From contig DAOVDY010000075.1 in the NCBI GenBank assembly GCA_030669265.1, forward strand, positions 1 to 5,347: a DNA stretch of 5,347 nucleotides, written 5' to 3'. The notes beneath the pieces are model-generated. The model made no database searches. It saw nothing but the letters and a program-made list of their open reading frames with translations, and was not told the DNA's origin. This stretch comes from Desulfobacteraceae bacterium. GTDB taxonomy: Bacteria > Desulfobacterota > DSM-4660 > Desulfatiglandales > B25-G16. Made by a program: the position numbers and the translations under genes. Position 1 is the stretch's first letter, and every line of letters begins with the position of its first letter. Positions 1-5,280 of this stretch are shown here, in pieces.

Positions 1-4
1 GGGC

Positions 5-51
5 CGAATAACGAATAACCTTTTGACATATGACCAATGACCAATGACAAA
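5..51. repeat. Short 7-bp tandem repeats upstream of the first gene
   Basis: Two families of 7-bp tandem repeat lie side by side. CGAATAA occurs twice (5-11 and 12-18). TGACCAA occurs twice (31-37 and 38-44), followed by a degenerate third copy TGACAAA (45-51). The second array reaches almost to the ribosome binding site of the first gene and contains in-frame ATG triplets that could mislead start calling. Function is unknown. Such simple intergenic repeats can arise by replication slippage. The left edge of the first array may lie outside the window. Confidence 0.6.
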
Positions 52-56
52 AAAGT

Positions 57-61
57 AGGAG
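57..61 (+). promoter_or_regulatory. Ribosome binding site that sets the start of the receiver-NuoE gene
   Basis: AGGAG lies 8 nt before the ATG at 70. The upstream in-frame ATG at 37 has no comparable site and falls inside the 7-bp repeat array, so translation most likely begins at 70. Confidence 0.75.
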
Positions 62-69
62 CAAACCAC

Positions 70-1071
70 ATGGCTCGAAAGATGCTTGTAATAGACGATG
101 ATCCAACGGTCTTGTCATCGTGCCAGCGAATATTTGAGGAAGAAAATTTCTATGTTGCTACCACCACAAGTCCGGAAGAGGGGCTAAGCCTTGTTTTGGA
201 TACTTACTTTGATGTGGTTTTATGTGACTGGATGATGCCAGGCCTTGACGGAATGGATGTGATAACAAGGCTTGAAGAGACCTCTCCTGGCTCTGCTGTT
301 GTTATGATAAGCGGGTATCCAAGCATTGAAAGAGCAACCGAGGCTATGAAGAGAGGGGCAATGGATTATGTTGCTAAACCATTTACACCTGATGAGATAA
401 TCAAGACAGTTAATGAGGCGATACAGCGGAAACAGGTTGAAGAGAGTAAGATAATCGAGAGATTTGGAGTTCTGACAAAGACCGGGCAGATATCCCTTCC
501 AAGCATTGATGAAAGGATACTGCAGGCCCTCTCTGCTGCAATAGATGAGCGCCGGCGAATGGAGGCCATGCCTTCACTGGAAGCTCTTTCAGAGCCTGAA
601 CGTTTACGGGAAATGACCTATGCTGTAATTGATAAATACAACAGGGATGCCAATAACCTCATCGGTATGTTACAGGCTGTTCATTCGTATGCTGGATACC
701 TTTCATATGAGGCAATAGGCCTGATTGCCAGAGAATTAAATATAAGTGAGCATGAAATCTTTGGCACAGCGTCATTCTATGCCCAGTTCAAATTTGAAAA
801 GCCAGGAAAACATCTTATGAGGTGCTGTACGGGGACTGCATGTTTTGTTGGCGGTGGTGGAGTGATTCTTGAGGCAGCTAAATCAAAACTGGGTATTATT
901 CCAGGGCAAACTACTAAAGATGGGATGTTCAGTCTTGAGAGAGTGGCATGTCTCGGATGCTGTGCCTTAGCACCTGTTGTGACCATTGATGATGAGGTTT
1001 ATGGTCAAATGAGTCCTGCAAAGTTATCAAGGATAATAGATAAGACTTATAGAACAGAATCAAAGGAATAG
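70..1071 (+). CDS. Response-regulator receiver domain fused to NuoE/HydC-like [2Fe-2S] protein
   Basis: This is a 333-residue soluble fusion protein. Residues about 4-118 form a CheY-like receiver: acidic triad D9-D10-D11, phospho-acceptor D53 in VLCDWMMPG, switch residue S81 and invariant K103 in the AKPF motif. A charged helical linker follows (about 119-175). Residues about 180-330 form the NuoE/HydC thioredoxin-like domain, with [2Fe-2S] ligands C253 and C258 (CTGTAC) and C294 and C298 (CLGCC). Known NuoE and HydC subunits pair with a NuoF/HydB flavoprotein and relay electrons from its FMN; a NuoF-like gene begins at 5281. The fusion is the odd feature: no DNA-binding or enzymatic output domain is present, so the redox module is the only apparent output. 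C252 and C297 are extra cysteines beside ligands. The ATG at 70 is chosen for its ribosome binding site; an in-frame start at 37 would add 11 residues. Domain calls are firm; phospho-control of electron transfer is inference. Confidence 0.93.
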   Translation: MARKMLVIDDDPTVLSSCQRIFEEENFYVATTTSPEEGLSLVLDTYFDVVLCDWMMPGLDGMDVITRLEETSPGSAVVMISGYPSIERATEAMKRGAMDYVAKPFTPDEIIKTVNEAIQRKQVEESKIIERFGVLTKTGQISLPSIDERILQALSAAIDERRRMEAMPSLEALSEPERLREMTYAVIDKYNRDANNLIGMLQAVHSYAGYLSYEAIGLIARELNISEHEIFGTASFYAQFKFEKPGKHLMRCCTGTACFVGGGGVILEAAKSKLGIIPGQTTKDGMFSLERVACLGCCALAPVVTIDDEVYGQMSPAKLSRIIDKTYRTESKE

Positions 1072-1093
1072 CCCTTCGGGTTTATCGTGTTTT

Positions 1094-1120
1094 TTGAGTT
1101 CATTGAGTTTGTTGAGTTCA
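1094..1120. repeat. Three contiguous 9-bp tandem repeats (TTGAGTTCA type)
   Basis: The units are TTGAGTTCA (1094-1102), TTGAGTTTG (1103-1111) and TTGAGTTCA (1112-1120). The first and third are identical and the middle one differs at the last two bases. They are contiguous and follow a T-run. The role is unknown: this could be a slippage-generated repeat, or closely spaced protein-binding sites, since the unit length is near one helical turn. Confidence 0.7.
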
Positions 1121-1127
1121 ACATTTA

Positions 1128-1221
1128 CCCTGTGGAGTAAAGGATCTACTCACAATGGAGATCTGTTTGGAGTAAGGGCGGGTCATCTCCAGAAGGAAAT
1201 GAAAAAGCTTACTCCACAGGG
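1128..1221. repeat. 94-bp segment with perfect 13-bp terminal inverted repeats
   Basis: CCCTGTGGAGTAA (1128-1140) is the exact reverse complement of TTACTCCACAGGG (1209-1221). Inside, TGGAGAT (1156-1162) and ATCTCCA (1185-1191) form a second inverted pair. A further copy of the arm core, TGGAGTAAG (1168-1176), can pair instead with CTTACTCCA (1208-1216), giving a 9-bp stem that excludes the 13-bp one. The segment ends 33 nt before the start codon of the NuoG-like gene. Two readings fit: a MITE-like or REP-like insertion with terminal inverted repeats (though I see no flanking target-site duplication), or an RNA leader able to switch between two folds. The inverted repeats are directly visible; the interpretation is open. 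Confidence 0.6.
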
Positions 1222-1243
1222 CAAGCAAACACAGAATATAGGT

Positions 1244-1248
1244 GAGGA
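1244..1248 (+). promoter_or_regulatory. Ribosome binding site that sets the start of the NuoG-like gene
   Basis: GAGGA lies 6 nt before the ATG at 1255. A GTG at 1252 is also in frame but only 3 nt from this site, so the ATG is preferred; the choice changes the protein by one residue. Confidence 0.65.
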
Positions 1249-1254
1249 ACTGTG

Positions 1255-2916
1255 ATGGAGTTAGCTGAAAAGAAAGATGTGGTAGCGAAAACAATGATAA
1301 TTAATGGAAAAACCGTATCCTTTTCCTATGGTGAGACAATACTCGATGTTGCCAGGAGATCAGGTATCTATATCCCTACCCTGTGTGCAAGGGCAGATTT
1401 GCCGTCTACAGGATCATGCCGTCTATGTATTGTAAAGGTCGAAGGGGTTCGAGGGTATGTAACATCCTGCACAACACCTGCTACCCCTAATATGATTGTT
1501 ACCACCAATTCAGATGAGATTGAAAAATTAAGAAGGGGAATATTGGAATTAATTCTATCTGAACATCCTTCTGCCTGTTTGGTGTGCCCTATCAGGGAAA
1601 CATGTGAGCAATTTAATGCACCCTCTTCAAAAACTGGAAGGGTTACGGGCTGCAATATGTGCCCTAATCGGAATATCTGTGAATTAAGGCAATTAGTTGA
1701 ATATTTAGGATTAAAAGAGATCAGATATCCATTTTTTTATAAGGATTTTCCCATCGAGAGAGATGATCCATTTATGGACAGAGATTATAATTTATGCATC
1801 CTGTGCGGCAGGTGTATTAGGATCTGTGAAGAAAATCTCGGCATAAGTGCTATCTCATTTATCCGAAGAGGTCATGATACAAAGGTGGGGACCTCCTTTG
1901 AAAAACTCCATGTGGATGGTAACTGTGTGTTTTGTATGCATTGTGTTGATGTCTGTCCAACAGGTGCCCTATCAGTCAGGGGATCCAAGTGGTATGGTTA
2001 TCCTGACAGCGAAACCCCCACAACATGCATCCTTTGTGAGCAAGGCTGTGAACTTGTCATTGATACCAAGTGGAACAAGGTCATGGGTGCACATCCTGTC
2101 AGGGATATGAGTATTGGTAAAAGAGAATACTGTGTTAAAGGCAGGTGTTGTTTGCCAACCCTTTTTAATAACCCTGATCGATTGAAATATCCTGCCATCC
2201 GTCGGGACGACGGTAAGATAATCTATACTGATTGGGATAATGCAATAAAGCATGTATCAGATATATTATCCAATTATAGTCCCACCGAAATTGCAGTACT
2301 TTCCTCAAGGCATCTTACAGATGAATCCATTTATGCCCTGAACGAATTTGCAAGGATCTATGCAGAATCAAATATATTTTATTTAGCAGATGATGAAATT
2401 ATTTTTCCTAATATAGAAAAATCAGATGAGATATTTAAGGATATCAAGATATTATACGTAGCAGAGGCAAACAGTTTAACAAATGACACAGTAGAGAAAT
2501 TTGGAGCTCTTGAAAATATCATTATCCAGGACATTTACCCTTCTCCCCTTAGCACATCAAATAAGGTATGCGCTGTTCTTCCTGCTATGGTTTTCACCGA
2601 AATGAATGGCACAAAGAGTTGCGCTGATAATCGCAGAAAGCCTGTAACAAAGGCAGCCGAACCACCCGGAAATGCTATTCCAGATTGGCAGATTACCGTT
2701 AAAATAGGTAATGCATTAAATAGCCCGGATTTCAAAATCAAGGATTTCAGGAGCATACAGAACCATATCCAGATGCATCCATGGACTATTACTGCTGTTC
2801 CTATGGTTCCAAAAGATGCTTCAACGTATAGGGGCTTTCATATTGCTGATTTCGTTCCTGATTTTAAGGTATTTATCGAACGTCGTTTACAATTAAAAGG
2901 AGAGGTCCATTTTTAG
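1255..2916 (+). CDS. NuoG/HydA-like iron-sulfur subunit with condensed molybdopterin-oxidoreductase C-terminus
   Basis: This 553-residue cytoplasmic electron-relay subunit carries several cluster motifs. An N-terminal plant-type [2Fe-2S] domain (about 13-85) has ligands C44, C55, C58 and C72. A NuoG-like His-Cys region opens with H104-P-S-A-C108 and has two CxxCxxxxxC sets (C108/C111/C117 and C133/C136/C142) where standard NuoG has one. A ferredoxin-type domain (about 175-242) holds two [4Fe-4S] motifs (C181/C184/C187/C191 and C224/C227/C230/C234). A molybdopterin-family [4Fe-4S] motif follows (C258, C261, C265, C293). The C-terminus (about 305-545) keeps landmarks of the molybdopterin-oxidoreductase fold: TDWDNAI (325-331), ADxVLP-like AVLPAMVFTEMNGT (440-453) and the following PPGNAIPDW. 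The middle, which normally carries the Mo ligand, is missing, and no HydA H-cluster motifs follow. I infer an electron conduit rather than a catalyst, assembling with the NuoE-, NuoF- and Nfn-like products. It may be auto-annotated as formate dehydrogenase alpha or NADH dehydrogenase subunit G. Confidence 0.9.
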   Translation: MELAEKKDVVAKTMIINGKTVSFSYGETILDVARRSGIYIPTLCARADLPSTGSCRLCIVKVEGVRGYVTSCTTPATPNMIVTTNSDEIEKLRRGILELILSEHPSACLVCPIRETCEQFNAPSSKTGRVTGCNMCPNRNICELRQLVEYLGLKEIRYPFFYKDFPIERDDPFMDRDYNLCILCGRCIRICEENLGISAISFIRRGHDTKVGTSFEKLHVDGNCVFCMHCVDVCPTGALSVRGSKWYGYPDSETPTTCILCEQGCELVIDTKWNKVMGAHPVRDMSIGKREYCVKGRCCLPTLFNNPDRLKYPAIRRDDGKIIYTDWDNAIKHVSDILSNYSPTEIAVLSSRHLTDESIYALNEFARIYAESNIFYLADDEIIFPNIEKSDEIFKDIKILYVAEANSLTNDTVEKFGALENIIIQDIYPSPLSTSNKVCAVLPAMVFTEMNGTKSCADNRRKPVTKAAEPPGNAIPDWQITVKIGNALNSPDFKIKDFRSIQNHIQMHPWTITAVPMVPKDASTYRGFHIADFVPDFKVFIERRLQLKGEVHF

Positions 2917-2920
2917 GAGA
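2915..2920 (+). promoter_or_regulatory. Ribosome binding site overlapping the preceding stop codon
   Basis: AGGAGA shares two bases with the TAG stop of the NuoG-like gene and lies 5 nt before the ATG at 2926. This arrangement favours translational coupling between the two subunits. Confidence 0.75.
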
Positions 2921-2925
2921 CGCGT

Positions 2926-3780
2926 ATGTATGAGCTAATAGAAAAAGCCGAAATATTTAATGTGCACAAGATGGTTATTAAGGCACCTGAAATTGCACAT
3001 TCCATACAAGCAGGGCAGTTTGTCATTATTATGGGCAATGAATATAGTGAGAGAATACCAATTACAGTGTCTGACTGGAATACTGACACTGGAGCAATAA
3101 CCCTTTATGTTTTAGAGCTTGGTATCTCTACCCTGGAGCTGGCCCGAATGAAGGTCGGGGATTCATTATATGTTGTGACTGGTCCATTGGGTATCCCTTC
3201 AGAAATAAAAAAATATGGAACTGTTGCTTTAGGGGGTGGATGTTATGGAATTGGCGGAATCTATCCAATAGCAAAGGCATGCAAGGAGGCTGGTAATAAG
3301 GTTATATCTATCATTGAAGCACGTTACAGTTTTATGTTCTATCATGAAAAGGAACTCCATGCAGTGAGTGATCAGGTTTTATACGCAACCAGTGACGGCT
3401 CTAAAGGTAAAAAAGGTAAGGTTGAGGATGTTATCAGAGAGATGCTTGAGAAGGGAGTCAAGATTGATCAGGCCTTTTTCATTGGATGCACCCAGATGCT
3501 TGAAAGGTGTTCTGAGGCCACCCGCCCCTATGCCATTCCAACCAAGGTTGCCCTAAACTCCATTATGCTCGATGGTACAGGAATGTGCGGAGCATGCAGG
3601 GTTAGTGTTGGAGGAGAGACAAAATTTGCTTGTGTTGATGGCCCAGAGTTTGATGGGCATAAGGTTGATTGGAAGGAATTGAATCGGCGGAGGAGTGCAT
3701 ACACAGAACAAGAGTCGGTTATCTATCAATCTTACTCTCATGAATGTATGGCTGAAAAGAAATTAAGAGGAGAACTTTAA
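2926..3780 (+). CDS. nfnA: NfnA-like FAD/NAD-binding subunit with [2Fe-2S] cluster (SudB/PyrK family)
   Basis: This 284-residue ferredoxin-NADP reductase-family protein matches the small subunit of NfnAB and sulfide dehydrogenase. Residues 1-95 form the FAD-binding barrel, with R43-x-P-x-T-x-x-D50 as the flavin-contact motif. Residues about 97-205 form the NAD-binding fold, with GGGCYGIGG at 103-111. The C-terminal cluster domain has D216-x4-C221-x2-C224-x11-C236 followed by VDGPEFDGHKVDW. In PyrK the first ligand position is Cys; an Asp there is a recognised feature of NfnA, so the family call is supported at residue level. In NfnAB this subunit exchanges electrons with NAD(H) and passes them through the [2Fe-2S] cluster to NfnB. 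The gene starts 9 nt after the upstream stop and ends 14 nt before the NfnB-like start, so the two are surely co-expressed. C106 within the glycine-rich NAD loop looks unusual to me. Plain sulfide dehydrogenase activity cannot be excluded. Confidence 0.9.
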   Translation: MYELIEKAEIFNVHKMVIKAPEIAHSIQAGQFVIIMGNEYSERIPITVSDWNTDTGAITLYVLELGISTLELARMKVGDSLYVVTGPLGIPSEIKKYGTVALGGGCYGIGGIYPIAKACKEAGNKVISIIEARYSFMFYHEKELHAVSDQVLYATSDGSKGKKGKVEDVIREMLEKGVKIDQAFFIGCTQMLERCSEATRPYAIPTKVALNSIMLDGTGMCGACRVSVGGETKFACVDGPEFDGHKVDWKELNRRRSAYTEQESVIYQSYSHECMAEKKLRGEL

Positions 3781-3782
3781 AG

Positions 3783-3787
3783 AAGGA
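3783..3787 (+). promoter_or_regulatory. Ribosome binding site deciding the NfnB-like start
   Basis: AAGGA lies 7 nt before the ATG at 3795 but only 1 nt before the in-frame ATG at 3789. A second purine-rich site, AGGAG (3768-3772), is 16 nt before 3789, which is too far. The ATG at 3795 is therefore favoured; the alternative adds two residues. Confidence 0.6.
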
Positions 3788-3794
3788 TATGGAA

Positions 3795-5267
3795 ATGGAA
3801 TTAACAGCCAAAGAGCGAATGGCCATTGAGCGGCACGGGATGGCTGAACAGCCACCTGACTTGAGAAATCGTAATTTCGAGGAGGTTCCATACGGCTATA
3901 CACCGGAAGAGGCAGTAGCTGAGGCACAGCGCTGCTTGAGTTGCAAAAAAATGCAATGTATCTCCGGCTGCCCGGTGGAGGTGCCTATTCCCGAATTCAT
4001 TGCCCTGGTAGCTGAGGAAAAATTTGCCGAGGCAGCCAGACTTATTAAAACTAAAAATGTTCTCCCTGCTATATGTGGACGCGTTTGTCCGCAGGAGTCC
4101 CAATGTGAAGGGGTATGTATAAGGGGAAAGAAGGATATAACGAAAGCTGTTGCCATAGGGAACCTTGAGAGATTCGTTGCTGATTATGAACGAGAGAACA
4201 ATCTTATGGAGGTGCCTGAAATAAAGGATAAAAACGGTTTTAAAGTAGCTGTCATAGGCTCCGGGCCCTCTGGTTTGACTGTTGCTGGAGATTTGATAAA
4301 GCTTGGTTATGAGGTCACCATATATGAGGCATTTCATCGTGGGGGGGGTGTGCTGGTTTATGGTATTCCAGAATTCAGGATGCCAAAAAGGATTGTCGAA
4401 GCGGAAATCAGGGCCCTGGAAGATTTAGGAGTCAAAATCTATTATAACAGCGTGATCGGTCGTCTACATAAGGTTGATGATCTCTTTAAAACCTTAGGAT
4501 TCAACGCAGTATATATTGGGGTTGGAGCCGGGCTTCCAATCTTTTTAGACATACCTGGCAAGAACCTGAATGGGGTATTTTCAGCAAATGAATATTTAAC
4601 ACGCAGTAATCTGATGAAATCCTATCTATTTCCAAAATACAGAACTCCCATGATAATAGGGAAAAAGGTTGCCGTTCTTGGAGGTGGTAATGTAGCCATG
4701 GATTCCGCAAGGACCGCTATCCGATTAGGAGCGGAAAAGGTTACTATTGTTTATAGGCGCGCAAGAGAACAGATGCCGGCAAGGGCCGCAGAGGTTCATC
4801 ATGCAGAGCAGGAAAAGATCGAGTTTAGACTCCTTTCAAGTCCTGTTGAGATCTATGGTAATGAGGAGGGATGGGCTACTGGGATGAAATGCCAGAGATA
4901 TGAGCTCGGCGAGCCTGATGAATCAGGCAGACAAAGGCCTGTTCCTATCAAGGATTCGTTCTTTGAATTTGATTGCGACCAGGTTCTTATGAGTATAGGT
5001 GGCCAGGCCAATCCATTGATTACCTCAACAACCCCTGATATGAAGATAAACAAGTGGGGATACATTGAAACTGATGATTGGGGTAGGACAAACAAGGAAT
5101 TTGTCTATGCAGGTGGAGATATCGTTACTGGGGCAGCAACGGTTATCTCTGCTATGGGGGCCGGTCGGAGGGCAGCAAAGGCAATACATGAGGATTTAAT
5201 GAAAGAAACCGATGAAACCTTACAACCACCTGGCGGTGAAACAGAAGAGGGCGATGAGGAAAAATAG
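3795..5267 (+). CDS. nfnB: NfnB-like NADPH-dependent FAD/[4Fe-4S] subunit (SudA/GltD family)
   Basis: This 490-residue flavoprotein matches the large subunit of NfnAB. The N-terminal helical domain holds two [4Fe-4S] sites built from C47/C50/C55/C59 and C94/C98/C104/C108. E101, in CPQESQC, fits the position of the glutamate that ligates the proximal cluster in characterised NfnB. An FAD-binding fold follows (GSGPSG, 155-160; E178 at the end of the second strand), with the GGGVLVYGIPEFRMPK segment at 183-198. A second nucleotide fold (GGGNVAMD, 296-303) is followed by YRRAREQMPA (320-329), whose arginines typically bind the 2'-phosphate of NADPH. The closing AGGD (439-442) and GAATVISAMGAGRRAA complete FAD binding. 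In NfnB this FAD is the bifurcation site, sending electrons from NADPH to ferredoxin via the [4Fe-4S] clusters and to NAD+ via NfnA. The extreme C-terminus (about 470-490) is an acidic, probably disordered tail. Databases may call this glutamate synthase small subunit, but no glutamate synthase large subunit is nearby and an NfnA partner is. Confidence 0.92.
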   Translation: MELTAKERMAIERHGMAEQPPDLRNRNFEEVPYGYTPEEAVAEAQRCLSCKKMQCISGCPVEVPIPEFIALVAEEKFAEAARLIKTKNVLPAICGRVCPQESQCEGVCIRGKKDITKAVAIGNLERFVADYERENNLMEVPEIKDKNGFKVAVIGSGPSGLTVAGDLIKLGYEVTIYEAFHRGGGVLVYGIPEFRMPKRIVEAEIRALEDLGVKIYYNSVIGRLHKVDDLFKTLGFNAVYIGVGAGLPIFLDIPGKNLNGVFSANEYLTRSNLMKSYLFPKYRTPMIIGKKVAVLGGGNVAMDSARTAIRLGAEKVTIVYRRAREQMPARAAEVHHAEQEKIEFRLLSSPVEIYGNEEGWATGMKCQRYELGEPDESGRQRPVPIKDSFFEFDCDQVLMSIGGQANPLITSTTPDMKINKWGYIETDDWGRTNKEFVYAGGDIVTGAATVISAMGAGRRAAKAIHEDLMKETDETLQPPGGETEEGDEEK

Positions 5268-5271
5268 GAGA
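5266..5271 (+). promoter_or_regulatory. Ribosome binding site overlapping the NfnB-like stop codon
   Basis: AGGAGA shares two bases with the TAG stop at 5265-5267 and lies 9 nt before the ATG at 5281. The same TAGGAGA stop/Shine-Dalgarno overlap occurs at 2914-2920, consistent with coupled translation along the operon. Confidence 0.7.
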
Positions 5272-5280
5272 TAACAGAAA

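Larger units (their letters stand above)
1072..1254. other. Intergenic leader with tandem and inverted repeats
   Basis: About 180 nt separate the receiver-NuoE gene from the NuoG-like gene, while all later gaps in the cluster are under 15 nt. The stretch starts with a weak CCC-TTC-GGG hairpin and a run of six T (1090-1095). It continues with three 9-bp tandem repeats (1094-1120) and a 94-bp segment with 13-bp inverted ends (1128-1221), and ends with the ribosome binding site of the next gene. I see no convincing -35/-10 pair and no open reading frame with coding character. It may be a promoter or attenuator region for the downstream operon, or the site of a small inserted element. Confidence 0.55.

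Noticed and set aside
23..28. TTGACA matching a perfect sigma-70 -35 box before the first gene
   Set aside because: No acceptable -10 box lies 15-19 bp downstream, where the sequence is repeat array and ribosome binding site. A six-base match alone is not enough.
37..69. Longer start for the receiver-NuoE protein at ATG 37
   Set aside because: The extension is encoded largely by the 7-bp repeats, has no receiver-domain homology, and lacks a ribosome binding site, whereas ATG 70 has one 8 nt upstream.
1070..1095. Possible rho-independent terminator after the receiver-NuoE gene
   Set aside because: The stem around CCC-TTC-GGG is only three G-C pairs plus a wobble and one A-T pair, and the T-run is separated from it by several bases. 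It is too weak to call as a feature.
1255..2916. Active formate dehydrogenase or [FeFe]-hydrogenase catalytic subunit
   Set aside because: The Mo-ligand domain is missing and there are no H-cluster cysteine motifs; only the electron-relay clusters and a shortened C-terminal fold remain.
3801..4337. 178-codon open frame on the minus strand
   Set aside because: It lies wholly inside the strongly supported NfnB-like gene, shows no recognisable motif or ribosome binding site, and its composition is what the antisense of an AT-rich coding region yields.
3795..5267. Glutamate synthase small subunit (GltD) acting in nitrogen assimilation
   Set aside because: The family resemblance is real, but there is no GltB gene, an NfnA partner lies directly upstream, and the CPQE motif fits NfnB.
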